DNA of 64,000 nucleotides from Aliivibrio finisterrensis (GCF_008933155.1 NZ_WBVP01000007.1:104816-168815), one strand, 5' to 3'. Positions 53,238 to 63,911 are shown, counted from the stretch's first letter. The notes: generated from the letters alone by a model not told the origin. Program-made: numbers and translations.

Positions 53238-54518
53238 TTATGCTTTTTGTAGAACAGCGTAGTAGAAGCCGTCCATATTCTCTTCACCAGGAAGAATTTG
53301 ACGTCCTGGTTTCGCAGGATCGGTATTGTCTACTAAAGAGGCATTTTCTGTGCGCTCTAAAAAGGCTTTTACTTGATCACAGTTTTCTTGCGGAGTGATT
53401 GAACACGTCGCATATACCATGGTGCCGCCAGATTTTAACTGTAACCACATCGCATCAAAGATTTCACTTTGCAGTTCAGCCAATGCTTTAATATCTTCTG
53501 AACGGCGTAGCCACTTGATGTCTGGGTGACGACGAATAACACCAGTTGCAGAGCAAGGCGCATCTAATAAAATGCGGTCAAACTGCTCGCCTTTCCACCA
53601 TTGTTCAGGATAACGAGCATCACCACAAATAACTTTTGCAGTTAGGTTAAGGCGTTCTAAGTTTTCGTACACGCGAGTTAAGCGTGTTTCATCACAGTCA
53701 ATCGCAACCACATTGGTGTTTTTTGTGCGTTCTAAAATGTGAGCCGTTTTACCACCTGGCGCAGCACAACAGTCTAAAATTAGCTCACCATCTTGAGGCT
53801 GTAGATATTCTGCCGATAATTGCGCTGCAGCATCTTGCACAGAAACCCAACCTTGCTCAAAGCCTGGTAGTGTAAATACATCGCGTGCTTTATCTAATAA
53901 TAATGCGTCTGTTGCTTGGCTGTGTGGAGTCACTTCAATCTCTTCTTTTTCAAGAAGAGCTATGTACTCATCGCGAGTGTGGTGCTGGCTGTTAACACGT
54001 AACCACATTGGTGCTTTACTGTTATTCGCTTCAACAATATTTTCCCATTGTTCTGGGTAGGCTTGTTGTAGCATTTTCAATAACCAACCAGGGTGACCGT
54101 ATTTACCAGAATCATGACTTACTGATTTCGCATCCAATTCTTCTTGGCTACGTTGATAGTTACGTAGTACCGCGTTGATCAACCCACTCAGTTTTGGACC
54201 TTTTAAATTTTTTGTGCCTTCAACCGTTTCAGCTACAGCTGCGTGTGCAGGAATACGCATGAAACTCAGTTGATAGATACCAACAAGAATTAGATGATGG
54301 AATACTCGTTGTTTTCCCTTTAATGGTTTATCCATTAATGATTGAGCAACAGACTCTAAACGAGGAAGAAAGCGCAGTACGCCATAGCAGATCTCTTGCA
54401 GTAAAGCTTGATCACGAGGTTTGATCTCAGATTGAGCTTTTGGAAGCGCTGAAGAGAGAGAATGACCCTGATCGACAACTTGATAAATAACTTTGGCTGC
54501 CGCAGCACGAACGTTCAT
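53238..54518 (-). CDS. rsmB: 16S rRNA (cytosine-967-C5) methyltransferase
   Basis: RsmB methylates C967 of 16S rRNA. The start at 54518, after TTAGGTGAT, gives 426 residues (429 in E. coli) opening [20 protein letters not shown]; a longer open frame to 54593 runs through two terminator-like hairpins. Residues 1-140 form the NusB-like RNA-binding domain. The SAM site is [18 protein letters not shown] near 245-262. The paired catalytic cysteines are in [17 protein letters not shown] near 320 and [11 protein letters not shown] near 375. Confidence 0.96.
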   Translation of the reverse strand: MNVRAAAAKVIYQVVDQGHSLSSALPKAQSEIKPRDQALLQEICYGVLRFLPRLESVAQSLMDKPLKGKQRVFHHLILVGIYQLSFMRIPAHAAVAETVEGTKNLKGPKLSGLINAVLRNYQRSQEELDAKSVSHDSGKYGHPGWLLKMLQQAYPEQWENIVEANNSKAPMWLRVNSQHHTRDEYIALLEKEEIEVTPHSQATDALLLDKARDVFTLPGFEQGWVSVQDAAAQLSAEYLQPQDGELILDCCAAPGGKTAHILERTKNTNVVAIDCDETRLTRVYENLERLNLTAKVICGDARYPEQWWKGEQFDRILLDAPCSATGVIRRHPDIKWLRRSEDIKALAELQSEIFDAMWLQLKSGGTMVYATCSITPQENCDQVKAFLERTENASLVDNTDPAKPGRQILPGEENMDGFYYAVLQKA

Positions 54519-54550
54519 GTCATCACCTAAAATATGGTTGGCAAAAATAA

Positions 54551-54607
54551 AAAGGCAAATACAATATTTGCCATTTAAAAAGTAAGGTGGCAATTATGCC
54601 ACCTTTT
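54551..54607 (-). terminator. Two tandem terminator-like hairpins between fmt and rsmB
   Basis: Minus-strand RNA first forms a 9-bp stem (54597-54605 with 54584-54592) followed by ACTTTTT, then an 8-bp stem (54565-54572 with 54554-54561) followed by TTTTTATTTTT. They lie inside what is usually a continuous def-fmt-rsmB-trkA operon. Confidence 0.75.
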
Positions 54608-54622
54608 TATATTTTTGAAGAA

Positions 54623-55570
54623 TTAGTTAAGGGTATTACCCACTTCAAACCATTCTTTGCGAGAGTTCAAAATATCTTGAACGCCCATTGCTTTTTTTCC
54701 AGGAACTTGCAGTTGTTCAAATACAATGGCATTTGAGCCAGTGGCAACATAAATTCCTGTTTTATCTGCTTGAATGATGGTGCCTGGCATTGCATTTCCT
54801 GCGTATTCTTCAACACGAGATTGCCACACTTTAATGGCTTTATCTTCAACAGAGAAGTGACTCATTGGCCAAGGGTTAAAAGCACGAACACAACGTTCAA
54901 TCGCTTCTGCATCCATTGTCCAATCAATCTTAGCTTCTTCTTTGCTGAGTTTTTTCGCGTAATTAGCCTGTTCATCGTTTTGCTTTTCAGCAACAGCAGT
55001 GCCGTCAGCAATCGTCGATAAACATTCAACAAGAGCAACAGGACCAAGTTCAGCCAATTTATTGTACATTGACGCACTGGTATCTGTTGCTTCAATTGGC
55101 AGTGTTGCAATGCTTAGCATGTCGCCTGTATCTAAACCAATGTCCATTTGCATAATGGTTACGCCTGTTTCAGCATCACCAGCCCAAATGGAGCGTTGAA
55201 TAGGAGCTGCACCACGCCAGCGAGGAAGAATAGAACCATGAACGTTAATGCAACCCAGCCTTGGTGTATCTAACACCGCTTGTGGTAGCAATAAGCCGTA
55301 AGCAACCACAACCATTAAATCTGCATTTTGGTCAGCCAGTTCTTGCTTTGCTTCGTCACTCTTAAAGTTTTCAGGCTGGAACACTGGGATATTGTGCTCA
55401 AGCGCCAGTTCTTTTACTGGACTTGCCGTTAGCTTTTTACCACGACCCGCAGGGCGATCTGGTTGAGTATATACGCCAATCACTTCATGGTGAGAGTCGA
55501 TAAGTGCTGACAAATGGCGAGCCGCGAAATCGGGCGTGCCCGCAAAAATAATGCGTAATGGTTTATTCAA
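54623..55570 (-). CDS. fmt: Methionyl-tRNA formyltransferase
   Basis: Fmt formylates initiator Met-tRNA with 10-formyl-tetrahydrofolate. The 315 residues equal E. coli Fmt. They begin [20 protein letters not shown] and contain the folate/catalytic segment [20 protein letters not shown] near 103-122, with the catalytic Asn-His pair. [19 protein letters not shown] near 131-149 carries the catalytic Asp. The C-terminal OB-fold domain (from about 210) binds tRNA. The upstream gene is def, which later removes the formyl group. Confidence 0.98.
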   Translation of the reverse strand: MNKPLRIIFAGTPDFAARHLSALIDSHHEVIGVYTQPDRPAGRGKKLTASPVKELALEHNIPVFQPENFKSDEAKQELADQNADLMVVVAYGLLLPQAVLDTPRLGCINVHGSILPRWRGAAPIQRSIWAGDAETGVTIMQMDIGLDTGDMLSIATLPIEATDTSASMYNKLAELGPVALVECLSTIADGTAVAEKQNDEQANYAKKLSKEEAKIDWTMDAEAIERCVRAFNPWPMSHFSVEDKAIKVWQSRVEEYAGNAMPGTIIQADKTGIYVATGSNAIVFEQLQVPGKKAMGVQDILNSRKEWFEVGNTLN

Positions 55571-55596
55571 GTTGACCTCGGAGTCTCTAATATCAA

Positions 55597-55629
55597 CCCA
55601 AATAAGCAGTTACTTACTGCTTATTTGGG
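55597..55629. repeat. Perfect 14-bp hairpin between def and fmt
   Basis: CCCAAATAAGCAGT (55597-55610) is exactly complementary to 55616-55629, with a 5-base loop. No T run follows on the minus strand, so it is more likely an RNA processing or mRNA-stability element than a terminator. Confidence 0.7.
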
Positions 55630-55639
55630 CTTACGATGG

Positions 55640-56149
55640 TTAGTTTTTAGCGTTGAATTTTTTAATCTTCTCTAGTTTTTCTTTGATGCGTTTACGCTTT
55701 AGAGGCGATAAGTAATCAACGAATAATTTGCCATCAAGGTGGTCTAATTCGTGTTGAACACAGATCGCTAATAAATCATCAGCATCAAAGCTAAACTCTT
55801 TACCATCGCGATCAAGAGCAGTTACTGATACTTCAGCAGAACGAGGAACCATTCCTTTTGCGCCAGGAACAGATAAGCAACCTTCTTCTATGCCATCATC
55901 GCCACTTTTTTGCGTAATGACTGGATTGATAAGCACCATTGGTTCATCACGCGTGTCAGATACGTCGATCACAACAATACGTTGATGAAAATCAACTTGT
56001 GTCGCAGCAAGGCCGATACCTTCTTCGTCGTACATGGTTTCAATCATGTCATCGACAAACTTTTGGATTTCAGGTGTTACTGCTTCTACCGGTTTTGCTA
56101 CGGTGCGTAGACGATCGTCCGGAAACGTTAAAACTTCTAATAAAGCCAT
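55640..56149 (-). CDS. def: Peptide deformylase
   Basis: Def removes the N-formyl group from nascent proteins using a metal ion, normally iron. The ATG at 56149 gives 169 residues, as in E. coli; a longer open frame to 56254 lacks a family N-terminus. The three motifs are GIGLAATQV near 46, EEGCLSVPG near 90 (metal cysteine) and [12 protein letters not shown] near 133 (metal histidines and catalytic Glu). It is divergent from the LysM gene. Confidence 0.98.
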   Translation of the reverse strand: MALLEVLTFPDDRLRTVAKPVEAVTPEIQKFVDDMIETMYDEEGIGLAATQVDFHQRIVVIDVSDTRDEPMVLINPVITQKSGDDGIEEGCLSVPGAKGMVPRSAEVSVTALDRDGKEFSFDADDLLAICVQHELDHLDGKLFVDYLSPLKRKRIKEKLEKIKKFNAKN

Positions 56150-56266
56150 AATTACTCTAAATGTTGAACTGCGCCGAAAACGGCATAAACCTAATAGCTC
56201 CAATTCTAGACATTTTATTGAGCAAATGACAGCATCGGTTGGTATGTCTGACAAGGAAAGCGGACC

Positions 56267-57337
56267 ATGTTAAAAAAAACACTCATTTTTTCATCATTAA
56301 TTAGCGCTATTTTATTTTCATCACCATCAATATCAAGTGACGATAAACTGGTTTTAAAACAAGATTATCCGGAACAATACACCGTTAAGAAAGGGGATAC
56401 TCTCTGGGATATTTCGGCGTTATTCTTAGATAGTCCTTGGTTTTGGCCAAAACTATGGAAAATTAACCCTGGTATAAATAATCCTCACTTAATTTACCCA
56501 GGGGATGAATTAACGTTAACTTGGCATAATGGAAGCCCTGTATTAAGTGTTAAGCCGCTTAAGAAATTGTCGCCTAAAGTGCGTAAGGTAGTGAAAGAGC
56601 CTGTCCCTACATTACCGACGAGTTTAGTTGTGCCTTATTTACAGTCCGATCGTTTAATCGACGACATAAATTATGAAACGTCATACAGAGTGCTAGGAAC
56701 CAGTGACGGTCGTAAATTTTTAAGTGCGAGTGAAAGAGTGTATGTGGATGCTGAGTTATCACATAAAGAATGGGGCATATACCGAGTCGTTAATGAGTTT
56801 TCGCGTAAGGACGATAAAGCCTCATCTTATGCTCTTCGTCTTGTAGGTGTTGCAGAGTTAGCTGAAAAAAATGAAGGAATGAGCGGGTTAAAAATCATTA
56901 AACAGCAGCAAGAAATTGCAATTAACGATGTGGTTTTACCTATTTCTTCTGATGAAATAAAAACAGAATTAACAACAACTTTTTATCCCCAACCTGCACC
57001 AATAGATATTGATGTATCCATATTAGGTTCAATTGATGGTGGAGAATACTTAGCGGTTAATCAAGTCGCGGTGATCGATAAAGGAAGTAATGACGGCTTA
57101 TTACAAGGAAGTATGTTTTCTTTGAGAGAGAAAGGAAATATTGTTAATGGTAATAAAGGCGAGTATTACTATGAGACGGATAAAGACACCAAGAAAAAAG
57201 GTATTCAATTGCCCCAGACTGAAATTGGTGAGTTAATCGTTATTAGACCTTATGAAAAATTTAGCTTAGCACTCATCACAAAAAGTGAAATGCCAATACA
57301 CAAAGGCGTTATAGCGGTGTCTCCTAATGAGGAATAA
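56267..57337 (+). CDS. LysM-domain exported protein
   Basis: A 356-residue protein with an N-terminal signal ([20 protein letters not shown]) and one LysM domain at about 38-85 ([20 protein letters not shown], then [20 protein letters not shown]), which binds peptidoglycan glycan. The remaining 270 residues have no motif I know, but they are the conserved partner domain of the LysM protein found next to dprA in many gammaproteobacteria. It probably acts in the periplasm at the cell wall. It is divergent from def with a gap of 117 bp, and precedes dprA by 8 bases. Confidence 0.9.
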   Translation: MLKKTLIFSSLISAILFSSPSISSDDKLVLKQDYPEQYTVKKGDTLWDISALFLDSPWFWPKLWKINPGINNPHLIYPGDELTLTWHNGSPVLSVKPLKKLSPKVRKVVKEPVPTLPTSLVVPYLQSDRLIDDINYETSYRVLGTSDGRKFLSASERVYVDAELSHKEWGIYRVVNEFSRKDDKASSYALRLVGVAELAEKNEGMSGLKIIKQQQEIAINDVVLPISSDEIKTELTTTFYPQPAPIDIDVSILGSIDGGEYLAVNQVAVIDKGSNDGLLQGSMFSLREKGNIVNGNKGEYYYETDKDTKKKGIQLPQTEIGELIVIRPYEKFSLALITKSEMPIHKGVIAVSPNEE

Positions 57338-57345
57338 ATAAAGTT

Positions 57346-58455
57346 ATGCCCATTTCTGAAGATCATCTATCGGCTTGGTTAACTTTATGCTTTTGTCCTA
57401 GAGTAGGTGGGAAGGTAATGTCTCGTTTACTCAGTGTCGATTCAGTTGAAAATATTCTGCAATACAATAATGAGCAGTTACAAGCTTTAGGCCTATCTTC
57501 ATCTCAAATTACTTATTTAAAACAGATGGGGAATAAGCAAGTTGAGGCCTGCTTCACTTGGCAAGCAAAGAGTTCTGATCATACTATCTTGCCATTAACC
57601 GACCCTAGATACCCTAAGTTGTTGTCTGAGATTAGTGCTCCACCTCCTGTACTTTTTGTTAAGGGCGATGCGTTGTGTTTGTCTGAACCACAAGTTGCGA
57701 TAGTTGGGAGTAGAAATGCCAGTCTTGAAGGATTAGATTGCTCTAAAGAATTTGCTCGCTCAATTGTTCAACATAATTATGTTGTAACCAGTGGTCTTGC
57801 GTTAGGTGTGGATGGATATGCACATCATGGTGCAATAGAAGCAAAAGGAAAAACCATTGCTGTTCTTGGTTCTGGACTAGAAAAGATATACCCAGCTAAG
57901 CATCGAGCCTTGGCTCAGAGAGTGAGTGAAAATGGCGCCTTGGTTTCTGAGTTTAGACCTGACACACCACCAAGAGCTGATAATTTCCCCAGGCGAAATA
58001 GGATCATTAGTGGACTCTCGACGGGTGTATTGGTTGTTGAAGCTGCTGAGCGTTCAGGATCGCTGATTACAGCAAGGTATGCTAATGAACAAGGTCGAGA
58101 AGTCTTTGCACTTCCAGGGTCGATTCAAAACCCTACGGCTCAAGGATCAAATAGCTTAATTAAAGCAGGAGCAAAACTGGTTTCATCTCCAGAAGATATT
58201 TTTGATGAAATTGGGGCTTTAACTGAATGTGCAATATCTCACCAACCGTCCTTATTCGATCAAGAAGTTATAACAGAACAATTGCCATTTCCTGAAGTGT
58301 TCGCTACCGTAGGCAGTGAGGCGACGCCTGTTGATATAATCGCAGAGCGGTGTCAGATGCCTGTACATGAAATCATGATGCAATTACTTGAATTAGAGTT
58401 GCAAGGTTTCATCGCTGCAGTCCCAGGGGGTTACATTAAAAAGCGGAGGGGCTAG
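57346..58455 (+). CDS. dprA: DNA processing protein DprA (Smf)
   Basis: DprA binds incoming single-stranded DNA and loads RecA during natural transformation. The 369 residues (374 in E. coli Smf) have an N-terminal helical/SAM-like region to about 90. The Rossmann core follows with [20 protein letters not shown] near 122-141, [18 protein letters not shown] near 151-168 and [34 protein letters not shown] and [23 protein letters not shown] come next. A DML1-like winged C-terminus ends the protein. comM is at 42 kb. Confidence 0.96.
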   Translation: MPISEDHLSAWLTLCFCPRVGGKVMSRLLSVDSVENILQYNNEQLQALGLSSSQITYLKQMGNKQVEACFTWQAKSSDHTILPLTDPRYPKLLSEISAPPPVLFVKGDALCLSEPQVAIVGSRNASLEGLDCSKEFARSIVQHNYVVTSGLALGVDGYAHHGAIEAKGKTIAVLGSGLEKIYPAKHRALAQRVSENGALVSEFRPDTPPRADNFPRRNRIISGLSTGVLVVEAAERSGSLITARYANEQGREVFALPGSIQNPTAQGSNSLIKAGAKLVSSPEDIFDEIGALTECAISHQPSLFDQEVITEQLPFPEVFATVGSEATPVDIIAERCQMPVHEIMMQLLELELQGFIAAVPGGYIKKRRG

Positions 58456-58457
58456 CC

Positions 58458-58931
58458 ATGATGGATGTTCTTATGTATCTATTTGAAACATATATCCATA
58501 GTGATGTTGAACTAAACGTAGAACAAGAAAAACTTGAAGAAGAATTATTAAAAGCAGGCTTTCACCAAGAGGCTATTTATAAAGCACTTGATTGGTTAGA
58601 AGACTTAGCTCGTCTACAAGAATCGGATTCTTATACGCACATAGAACCAAGTACATCAACGTCAATGCGCGTGTATACTCAACAAGAAATTGATGGAGTT
58701 GACACTGCTTGTCGTGGTTTTTTACTTTTTTTAGAGCAAATTAAAGTTCTGACAAGTGAAACGAGAGAAATGGTCATCGAACAGGTAATGGCATTAGAAA
58801 CTGAGGATCTTTCTTTGGACGATTTGAAATGGGTCGTGCTAATGGTGTTGTTCAATGTTCCAGGTCAAGAGAGTGCTTATACGCAGATGGAAGAGCTGCT
58901 TTATACTGCAGATGTAGGCATTACGCATTAA
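58458..58931 (+). CDS. smg: Smg family protein (DUF494)
   Basis: A 157-residue acidic cytoplasmic protein, equal in length to E. coli Smg, of unknown biochemical function. It opens [20 protein letters not shown] and contains [20 protein letters not shown] near 35-54, [24 protein letters not shown] near 74-97, and [20 protein letters not shown] near 122-141. It starts 2 bases after dprA and ends 9 bases before the zinc-finger gene, a linkage kept across gammaproteobacteria. Confidence 0.95.
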   Translation: MMDVLMYLFETYIHSDVELNVEQEKLEEELLKAGFHQEAIYKALDWLEDLARLQESDSYTHIEPSTSTSMRVYTQQEIDGVDTACRGFLLFLEQIKVLTSETREMVIEQVMALETEDLSLDDLKWVVLMVLFNVPGQESAYTQMEELLYTADVGITH

Positions 58932-58940
58932 GGTTTTTGA

Positions 58941-59510
58941 ATGTCTGGGAAAATAGATAAGCAATTATTTCAAGCTCACGAACACGCGCTAGAGCATCAA
59001 AGTTGTCCGGAATGTAGCGGTGAACTTATGATCCGTTATGGTAAAAGAGGTCCATTTTTGGGGTGCCAACATTATCCTGAATGCGACTATATTCGCCCAT
59101 TAAAAAGTAATGATGGTCATATAGTTAAAGAGCTGGGGATCCCATGTCCTGAGTGTGAAAATGAGTTAGTATTAAGGCAAGGTCGATATGGAATGTTTAT
59201 CGGTTGTTCTACTTATCCCATATGTACGCACATTGAATCGTTAGAGCAGAAAAAGGAAGAACCAAAAGAGTTGATTGAATGCCCGAGTTGCAAAAAAGGC
59301 TTGTTGCATGAAAAACAGTCACGTTTTGGTAAATCATTTTATGCGTGTGATGCTTATCCGGCCTGTCGTTTTGCTGTCAATTTAGAGCCGCAACAAGGGT
59401 GTTGTCAAAAATGTGGTTTTGAGTTGCTGCTAAAAAAAGAAACAGCAGTAGGGGTACGACTCATTTGTGCAGATAAAAAGTGTGCCGAAGTTCAGAACCA
59501 AGTAGAGTAA
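58941..59510 (+). CDS. yrdD: TopA-type C4 zinc-finger protein (YrdD)
   Basis: The 189 residues contain four modules like the C-terminal zinc ribbons of DNA topoisomerase I but no topoisomerase catalytic domain. The fingers are CPECSGELMIRYGKRGPFLG near 23, CPECENELVLRQGRYGMFIG near 70, CPSCKKGLLHEKQ near 114, and CQKCGFELLLKK near 155, each closed by a second cysteine pair. E. coli YrdD (180 residues) has the same layout and genomic place. It probably binds single-stranded DNA. Start at 58941. Confidence 0.92.
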   Translation: MSGKIDKQLFQAHEHALEHQSCPECSGELMIRYGKRGPFLGCQHYPECDYIRPLKSNDGHIVKELGIPCPECENELVLRQGRYGMFIGCSTYPICTHIESLEQKKEEPKELIECPSCKKGLLHEKQSRFGKSFYACDAYPACRFAVNLEPQQGCCQKCGFELLLKKETAVGVRLICADKKCAEVQNQVE

Positions 59511-59546
59511 CTTAATCACTAGTATTAAGTTACTCATACCTAAGAT

Positions 59547-60659
59547 TTAAGAAAGAGCTTTAAAGGCTTGTTTATCTAAAATATTCGCAAGTTTAGAAAG
59601 CTCTTTTTGTAGCATTTCAGGAGAGTCGGCACACACGTTAATATGTCCCATTTTTCTACCCGCTCGCTTCTCTTTTCCATACCAATGAATATGGCAATTC
59701 GGCATTGTTAATATTTCATCTGGTAAGCTATCTTCACCTAAAATATTAAACATCGCTGTTGAGCGAAGTAATTCATTACCTGTTAGTGGTAAGTTGCATA
59801 CTGCTCGAATGTGCATTTCAAATTGGCAAACATCAGTACCTTGCTGAGTCCAATGTCCAGAGTTATGAACTCGTGGCGCGATTTCATTTACAAGTAACTT
59901 TCCGTCTACATCGAAAAACTCAATAGCAAGCACTCCGATATAATTAAGCTCATCTGCGATAGCGGTAAACATACGATCGGCTTGTTCTTGCAACTCACTG
60001 GTGCCTTCTAATGCGGTTGATAAAGCCAGAACTCCATCGACATGAACATTTTCAGTCAGTGGGTAAGTCACCATTTGACCGTTTTTATTACGAGCGCCAA
60101 TAAGTGAAACTTCACGGTTAAATGGAATAAATTGCTCTGCAACTATTGCTTGATTTGGAGAGTTTTTGATTAGATCATCCATTTCTTCCCAAATAGAATC
60201 AACTTGAGATAGATCTTTTAAGCGCCATTGCCCCTTTCCATCATAACCACCTAAGGCGCTTTTCAAAACCATAGGGATCCCTACAGTATTGATAGCATTA
60301 AGAAAGTCTTGTTTGGTATTGATGATATGGTATTTGGCGTTTGCAACATGAGCATTGTCTAATAACTTTTTCTCCAGACGACGATCTCCCCCCGCCTTTA
60401 TTGCATCAGGCGTTGGTTGGAATTTTCCACTAATACTGCAAATAGCTAGAATATGATGAGGAATATGTTCAAACTCAGCGGTAATTACATCAACATTGTT
60501 TATCGCTTGCTCTAATGATAAATCAATTGGCTGTTGAGTTAATGGATGTACAATTTGTTGGCTATTAACATCATAAGCGATCACATCAATATTCAGTGGA
60601 GCACTAGCTAAAGACATCATTCGTGCTAATTGACCTGAACCTAAAATAAGAACATTCAT
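59547..60659 (-). CDS. purK: N5-carboxyaminoimidazole ribonucleotide synthase
   Basis: PurK uses ATP and bicarbonate to make N5-CAIR from AIR in purine synthesis. The 370 residues (355 in E. coli) form an ATP-grasp enzyme: [20 protein letters not shown] at 3-22, [15 protein letters not shown] near 54, [16 protein letters not shown] near 133, [20 protein letters not shown] near 175, and [17 protein letters not shown] near 255-271. It lies 2 bases after purE and is coregulated with it through the PurR box. Confidence 0.97.
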   Translation of the reverse strand: MNVLILGSGQLARMMSLASAPLNIDVIAYDVNSQQIVHPLTQQPIDLSLEQAINNVDVITAEFEHIPHHILAICSISGKFQPTPDAIKAGGDRRLEKKLLDNAHVANAKYHIINTKQDFLNAINTVGIPMVLKSALGGYDGKGQWRLKDLSQVDSIWEEMDDLIKNSPNQAIVAEQFIPFNREVSLIGARNKNGQMVTYPLTENVHVDGVLALSTALEGTSELQEQADRMFTAIADELNYIGVLAIEFFDVDGKLLVNEIAPRVHNSGHWTQQGTDVCQFEMHIRAVCNLPLTGNELLRSTAMFNILGEDSLPDEILTMPNCHIHWYGKEKRAGRKMGHINVCADSPEMLQKELSKLANILDKQAFKALS

Positions 60660-60661
60660 GA

Positions 60662-61147
60662 TTAATCCTCTGATGGATCTGGGTTCTCTAACACCATTTC
60701 AGTTTGTTCTTTACGGAAAGCTTCAACCGCAGCCATTACTTCTTCGTTTGATGTGCCAATGATTTGAGCAGCAAGGATACCCGCATTAGCCGCTCCCGCT
60801 TCACCTATCGCAAGCGTGCCAACAGCAATACCTTTTGGCATCTGTACAATTGAAAGTAATGAATCCATACCTTTAAGTGCACGAGATTGTACTGGAACTC
60901 CTAAAACCGGAACGCTTGTGAATGCAGCGGCCATTCCAGGAAGGTGTGCCGCGCCGCCTGCTCCAGCGATAATGACTTTAATGCCACGATCTTTTGCTTG
61001 AGTTGCATAATCGGCAAGTAATTGAGGAGTTCTGTGTGCAGAAACCACTTTTGTCTCATAAGGCACATTAAAGCGGTCAAGCATCTCAGCGGCCAGTTTC
61101 ATTGTTGGCCAGTCTGATTTTGAACCCATGATAATACCGACTTTCAT
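60662..61147 (-). CDS. purE: N5-carboxyaminoimidazole ribonucleotide mutase
   Basis: PurE moves the carboxylate of N5-CAIR to C4, giving CAIR. The ATG at 61147, with GGAGTT upstream, gives 161 residues (169 in E. coli); a longer open frame to 61177 is not needed. Active-site segments are [15 protein letters not shown] near 5-19, [11 protein letters not shown] near 42, and [17 protein letters not shown] near 70-86. It is the class I (N5-CAIR) type, consistent with the adjacent purK. Confidence 0.97.
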   Translation of the reverse strand: MKVGIIMGSKSDWPTMKLAAEMLDRFNVPYETKVVSAHRTPQLLADYATQAKDRGIKVIIAGAGGAAHLPGMAAAFTSVPVLGVPVQSRALKGMDSLLSIVQMPKGIAVGTLAIGEAGAANAGILAAQIIGTSNEEVMAAVEAFRKEQTEMVLENPDPSED

Positions 61148-61195
61148 TGTGAACTCCTTAAATAAAGATATTGGCAATATAGAAAAGTTATCCGC

Positions 61196-61233
61196 ATTAT
61201 ACGGTTATTTTTTATTAAGGAAAACGTTTGCGT
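61196..61233 (-). promoter_or_regulatory. purEK promoter with PurR operator
   Basis: On the minus strand ACGCAAACGTTTTCCT (61218-61233) fits the PurR consensus ACGCAAACGTTTnCnT at every fixed position. A perfect TATAAT (61196-61201) lies downstream with an AT-rich spacer, so the operator covers the minus-35 region, as in E. coli pur promoters. Confidence 0.9.
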
Positions 61234-61346
61234 AAGGAAAAGCTAAACTTATTAATGAATGATGACAATTCAAAAAAGGAAAGCGGTTGTGTGATTTGAG
61301 TAGATCAATAGAATAGATACTACATATAGAAGAGAGTGGTATTAAT

Positions 61347-61904
61347 GTGAAGAATCTAAATCAAGTCGTAGAGGCTTTGAACATAGGAAATGTTATCGCT
61401 TATCCGACCGAAGGTGTTTTTGGTGTTGGTTGTGATCCTGATAATGAGCAAGCCTTGCTAAAATTGTTAGATGTAAAACAGAGACCAAAAGAAAAAGGGT
61501 TAATCTTAATTGCAGCATCTATAGAGCAATTATTACCTTATATCGATTTAGAACAATTAACAGAAGAGCAAGTAAATACCATTAAAGCGTCATGGCCAGG
61601 TCCTGTGACTTGGATTGTTCCAGTTAAAACAAGCACATTACCTTTAGTTACTGGACAATTTGATAGTATTGCTGTCAGAGTAACGGGTCATCCTCAAGTG
61701 AAAGCTATTTGTAACGCATTCGGTAAACCCATTACTTCAACCAGTGCTAACCTTTCAGGATTGGAGCCTTGTCGAAGTGTTGCCGAAGTTGAAGCTCAAC
61801 TAGGAAATACAGGTGTGGTAATTTTTCAAGGAGAAGTGGGTAATCGCACTCAACCAACCGAAATTCGTGATGCGAAAACAGGTAATACGCTACGCCAGGG
61901 TTAA
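61347..61904 (+). CDS. tsaC: L-threonylcarbamoyladenylate synthase TsaC
   Basis: TsaC (YrdC/Sua5 family) makes threonylcarbamoyl-AMP for t6A modification at position 37 of ANN-decoding tRNAs. The 185 residues (190 in E. coli) hold [19 protein letters not shown] near 15-33, [19 protein letters not shown] near 44-62 with the KRxxxK-type site, [10 protein letters not shown] near 85, and [12 protein letters not shown] near 130. This is the short form lacking the Sua5 C-terminal domain. Translation starts at GTG 61347. Confidence 0.95.
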   Translation: MKNLNQVVEALNIGNVIAYPTEGVFGVGCDPDNEQALLKLLDVKQRPKEKGLILIAASIEQLLPYIDLEQLTEEQVNTIKASWPGPVTWIVPVKTSTLPLVTGQFDSIAVRVTGHPQVKAICNAFGKPITSTSANLSGLEPCRSVAEVEAQLGNTGVVIFQGEVGNRTQPTEIRDAKTGNTLRQG

Positions 61905-61975
61905 TGCATCAATGATAGGTTTAAGGTAAGGTTACTAACATCATTTAGCGCTTTCATTGCAGGGAATATTTTCAC

Positions 61976-62797
61976 ATGGATAAGTATGCCGTTTTTGGTA
62001 ACCCGGTTAAACACAGTAAATCACCTTTTATTCATACCTTATTTGCTCGTCAAACAATGCAGAATTTAGAATATTCAGCAATTGAAGCGCCCATAAATGG
62101 TTTTGTTGAGTCAGTGACCGCGTTTTTTTCTCAACAAGGAAAAGGCTGTAATGTAACGGTCCCTTTTAAAGAAGAAGCATTTCAGTTTGTCGATCAATTA
62201 ACCGAAAGAGCAAAGCTAGCAGGAGCCGTAAATACACTTAAAAAATTGGACGATGGCATTATTTTAGGTGATAACACAGATGGCGAAGGGTTAGTTCAAG
62301 ATTTATTGCAGTACCAAGTACCTTTAGAAGATAAACACATTTTATTAATTGGTGCTGGTGGCGCAGCTCGTGGTGTCATTCTTCCTTTATTAAAGCAAAA
62401 TCCAGCTTCTATTACGCTTGTTAATCGAACTTATGAAAAAGCAAAACAACTTGAAGGGTTGTTTTCTTCTTATGGAAGGATCGAAGCAAAAGAGATGAGT
62501 GACATTCATAAGAGTTTTGATGTCATTATTAATTCAACATCGGCAAGTTTATCTGGAGAGCTTCCTCAAATTGATCCTGTTATATTCTCTGGTGGTGCGA
62601 TTAGCTATGACATGATGTATGGTTCAGGAAAAACTATCTTTAACCAATGGGCATTAGAAAACGATGCTTACCAAGCTTATGATGGGTTAGGTATGTTAGT
62701 GGGTCAAGCTGCAGAAAGTTTTACTGTGTGGAGAGGGCTACGTCCAGGCAGCAAACAAATTTTACGCGAATTACGAAAAAACTTAGAAGGTATATAA
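61976..62797 (+). CDS. aroE: Shikimate dehydrogenase
   Basis: AroE reduces 3-dehydroshikimate to shikimate with NADPH in aromatic amino-acid synthesis. The 273 residues (272 in E. coli) have the substrate domain [20 protein letters not shown] near 6-25, [13 protein letters not shown] near 58-70 with the catalytic Lys, and [13 protein letters not shown] near 99 with the catalytic Asp. The NADP-binding loop is [17 protein letters not shown] near 122, followed by [11 protein letters not shown], the NRT motif giving NADP preference. Its stop overlaps the next start codon. Confidence 0.97.
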   Translation: MDKYAVFGNPVKHSKSPFIHTLFARQTMQNLEYSAIEAPINGFVESVTAFFSQQGKGCNVTVPFKEEAFQFVDQLTERAKLAGAVNTLKKLDDGIILGDNTDGEGLVQDLLQYQVPLEDKHILLIGAGGAARGVILPLLKQNPASITLVNRTYEKAKQLEGLFSSYGRIEAKEMSDIHKSFDVIINSTSASLSGELPQIDPVIFSGGAISYDMMYGSGKTIFNQWALENDAYQAYDGLGMLVGQAAESFTVWRGLRPGSKQILRELRKNLEGI

Positions 62798-63060
62798 TGA
62801 ATCAATCGATTCTATTTTCAGATGATTTAACCGTAGATCTGGATAACCAGTGTGTGCGTTTTTCAGCACAACAAATGGGAAGCTTAATTAATTGCTTAGT
62901 TTTATTCTCATGGCTTGAAGAAGAAAGCGGAGAACCTGTTTGCAGTCAAGAGAAAGCCTGTGAGATTTTTAATCACTTGCGTTTTGATATTGAAGACACA
63001 GCTGAAGCATTGATCGAAGATGAAGAGTTCAATGCTTCAGGAGAAATTGAAATCAGCTAG
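62797..63060 (+). CDS. DUF1488 family protein (YrdB-like)
   Basis: An 87-residue acidic protein of the DUF1488 family, function unknown. It begins NQSILFSDDLTVDLDNQCVRF and ends with the helical LRFDIEDTAEALIEDEEF segment typical of the family. E. coli yrdB likewise lies next to aroE. I chose the ATG at 62797, preceded by AGAAGG and overlapping the aroE stop as TAATG; an open frame upstream to 62728 lies within aroE. The last 8 bases overlap the 3' end of the convergent carbonic-anhydrase-like gene. Confidence 0.88.
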   Translation: MNQSILFSDDLTVDLDNQCVRFSAQQMGSLINCLVLFSWLEEESGEPVCSQEKACEIFNHLRFDIEDTAEALIEDEEFNASGEIEIS

Positions 63061-63595
63061 TTTCTTCTATGTAGTCGTTTTTAAATGCAACGTAATTTGA
63101 TGCTGATTTTTTAAGTGATGCTATTTCCTCTATAGATAGAGGGCGAACTTGCTTAACTGGGCTACCTATATAAAGGTAGCCACTTTCCAGTCGTTTATTT
63201 GGTGGAACCAGACTACCAGCGCCAATCATTACATCTGCTTCAATATAAGCATTGTCTAGAATAATGCTTCCCATTCCAACAAGAACTCGATCTTCAATTA
63301 CGCAACCATGCAGCATGACTTTATGGCCAATAGTGACATCATTACCAATAAGTAATGGGGCTCCTTTTGGGTTTTCTGTATTTTTATGCGTAACGTGCAA
63401 AACTGAACCGTCTTGAATATTAGATCTATCGCCGATAGAGATACTATTTACATCACCTCTAGCCACAACCAAAGGCCAAACACTAGAGTTTTGACCGATA
63501 GTGATATCTCCAATTAGAACACATGAAATATCTATATAGGTATTTGATCCAATAGTAGGAAAGGTAGATTTATAGCTTCGTAACGGAGAATTCAT
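63053..63595 (-). CDS. yrdA: Gamma-carbonic-anhydrase-like hexapeptide-repeat protein (YrdA)
   Basis: A trimeric left-handed beta-helix protein of 180 residues (184 in E. coli YrdA). Hexapeptide repeats run from about 20 to 150. Metal-ligand histidines are in SVLHVTHKN near 66-71 and IGHKVMLHGCVIEDR near 90, in the pattern of gamma carbonic anhydrases. VARGDVNSISIGDRSNIQDG near 44-63 is the family signature. Whether it hydrates CO2 is not established for YrdA-type members. It is convergent with the aroE operon; upstream lies the rRNA promoter region. Confidence 0.93.
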   Translation of the reverse strand: MNSPLRSYKSTFPTIGSNTYIDISCVLIGDITIGQNSSVWPLVVARGDVNSISIGDRSNIQDGSVLHVTHKNTENPKGAPLLIGNDVTIGHKVMLHGCVIEDRVLVGMGSIILDNAYIEADVMIGAGSLVPPNKRLESGYLYIGSPVKQVRPLSIEEIASLKKSASNYVAFKNDYIEETS

Positions 63596-63717
63596 ATTAT
63601 ATGCCCTTAAAATGATAACTAACTGTTAATGGAATGCGTCTTTAAGGCTAATTTAACACTGAATTGTATGGACTTTAACCATAAAAACATAAAATTGGAA
63701 TATTATTAAAAAAGCCC

Positions 63718-63745
63718 TTGCTAATGTGATCGAACTCTCTATAAT
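63718..63745 (+). promoter_or_regulatory. rRNA operon promoter P1
   Basis: TTGCTA, a 16-base spacer and TATAAT (63740-63745) are followed by a GCGACC discriminator, the GC-rich start region linked to stringent control. An AT-rich stretch just upstream (63690-63712) looks like an UP element. Confidence 0.8.
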
Positions 63746-63834
63746 GCGACCTCACTGACACGGAGAGCCCATCCCATAAGGGGTTAGCAATCTGGTTCAG
63801 GATGATGGTTAAAAATTTAGTTTCAAATAAGTGC

Positions 63835-63862
63835 TTGACACTGAAGCTTAATTAGATAAAAT
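63835..63862 (+). promoter_or_regulatory. rRNA operon promoter P2
   Basis: A perfect TTGACA (63835-63840), a 16-base spacer and TAAAAT (63857-63862) lie 117 bases downstream of P1, the tandem arrangement of rrn operons. Confidence 0.8.
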
Positions 63863-63911
63863 GACCGTCCTCTTCACAGAAAGGCAGAAACGCTTTAAAA
63901 GTAGAAGAAAA

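Noticed and set aside
63746..63834. tRNA gene between the rrn promoters
   Set aside because: A GGTTCA-like string occurs, but no cloverleaf can be formed around it.
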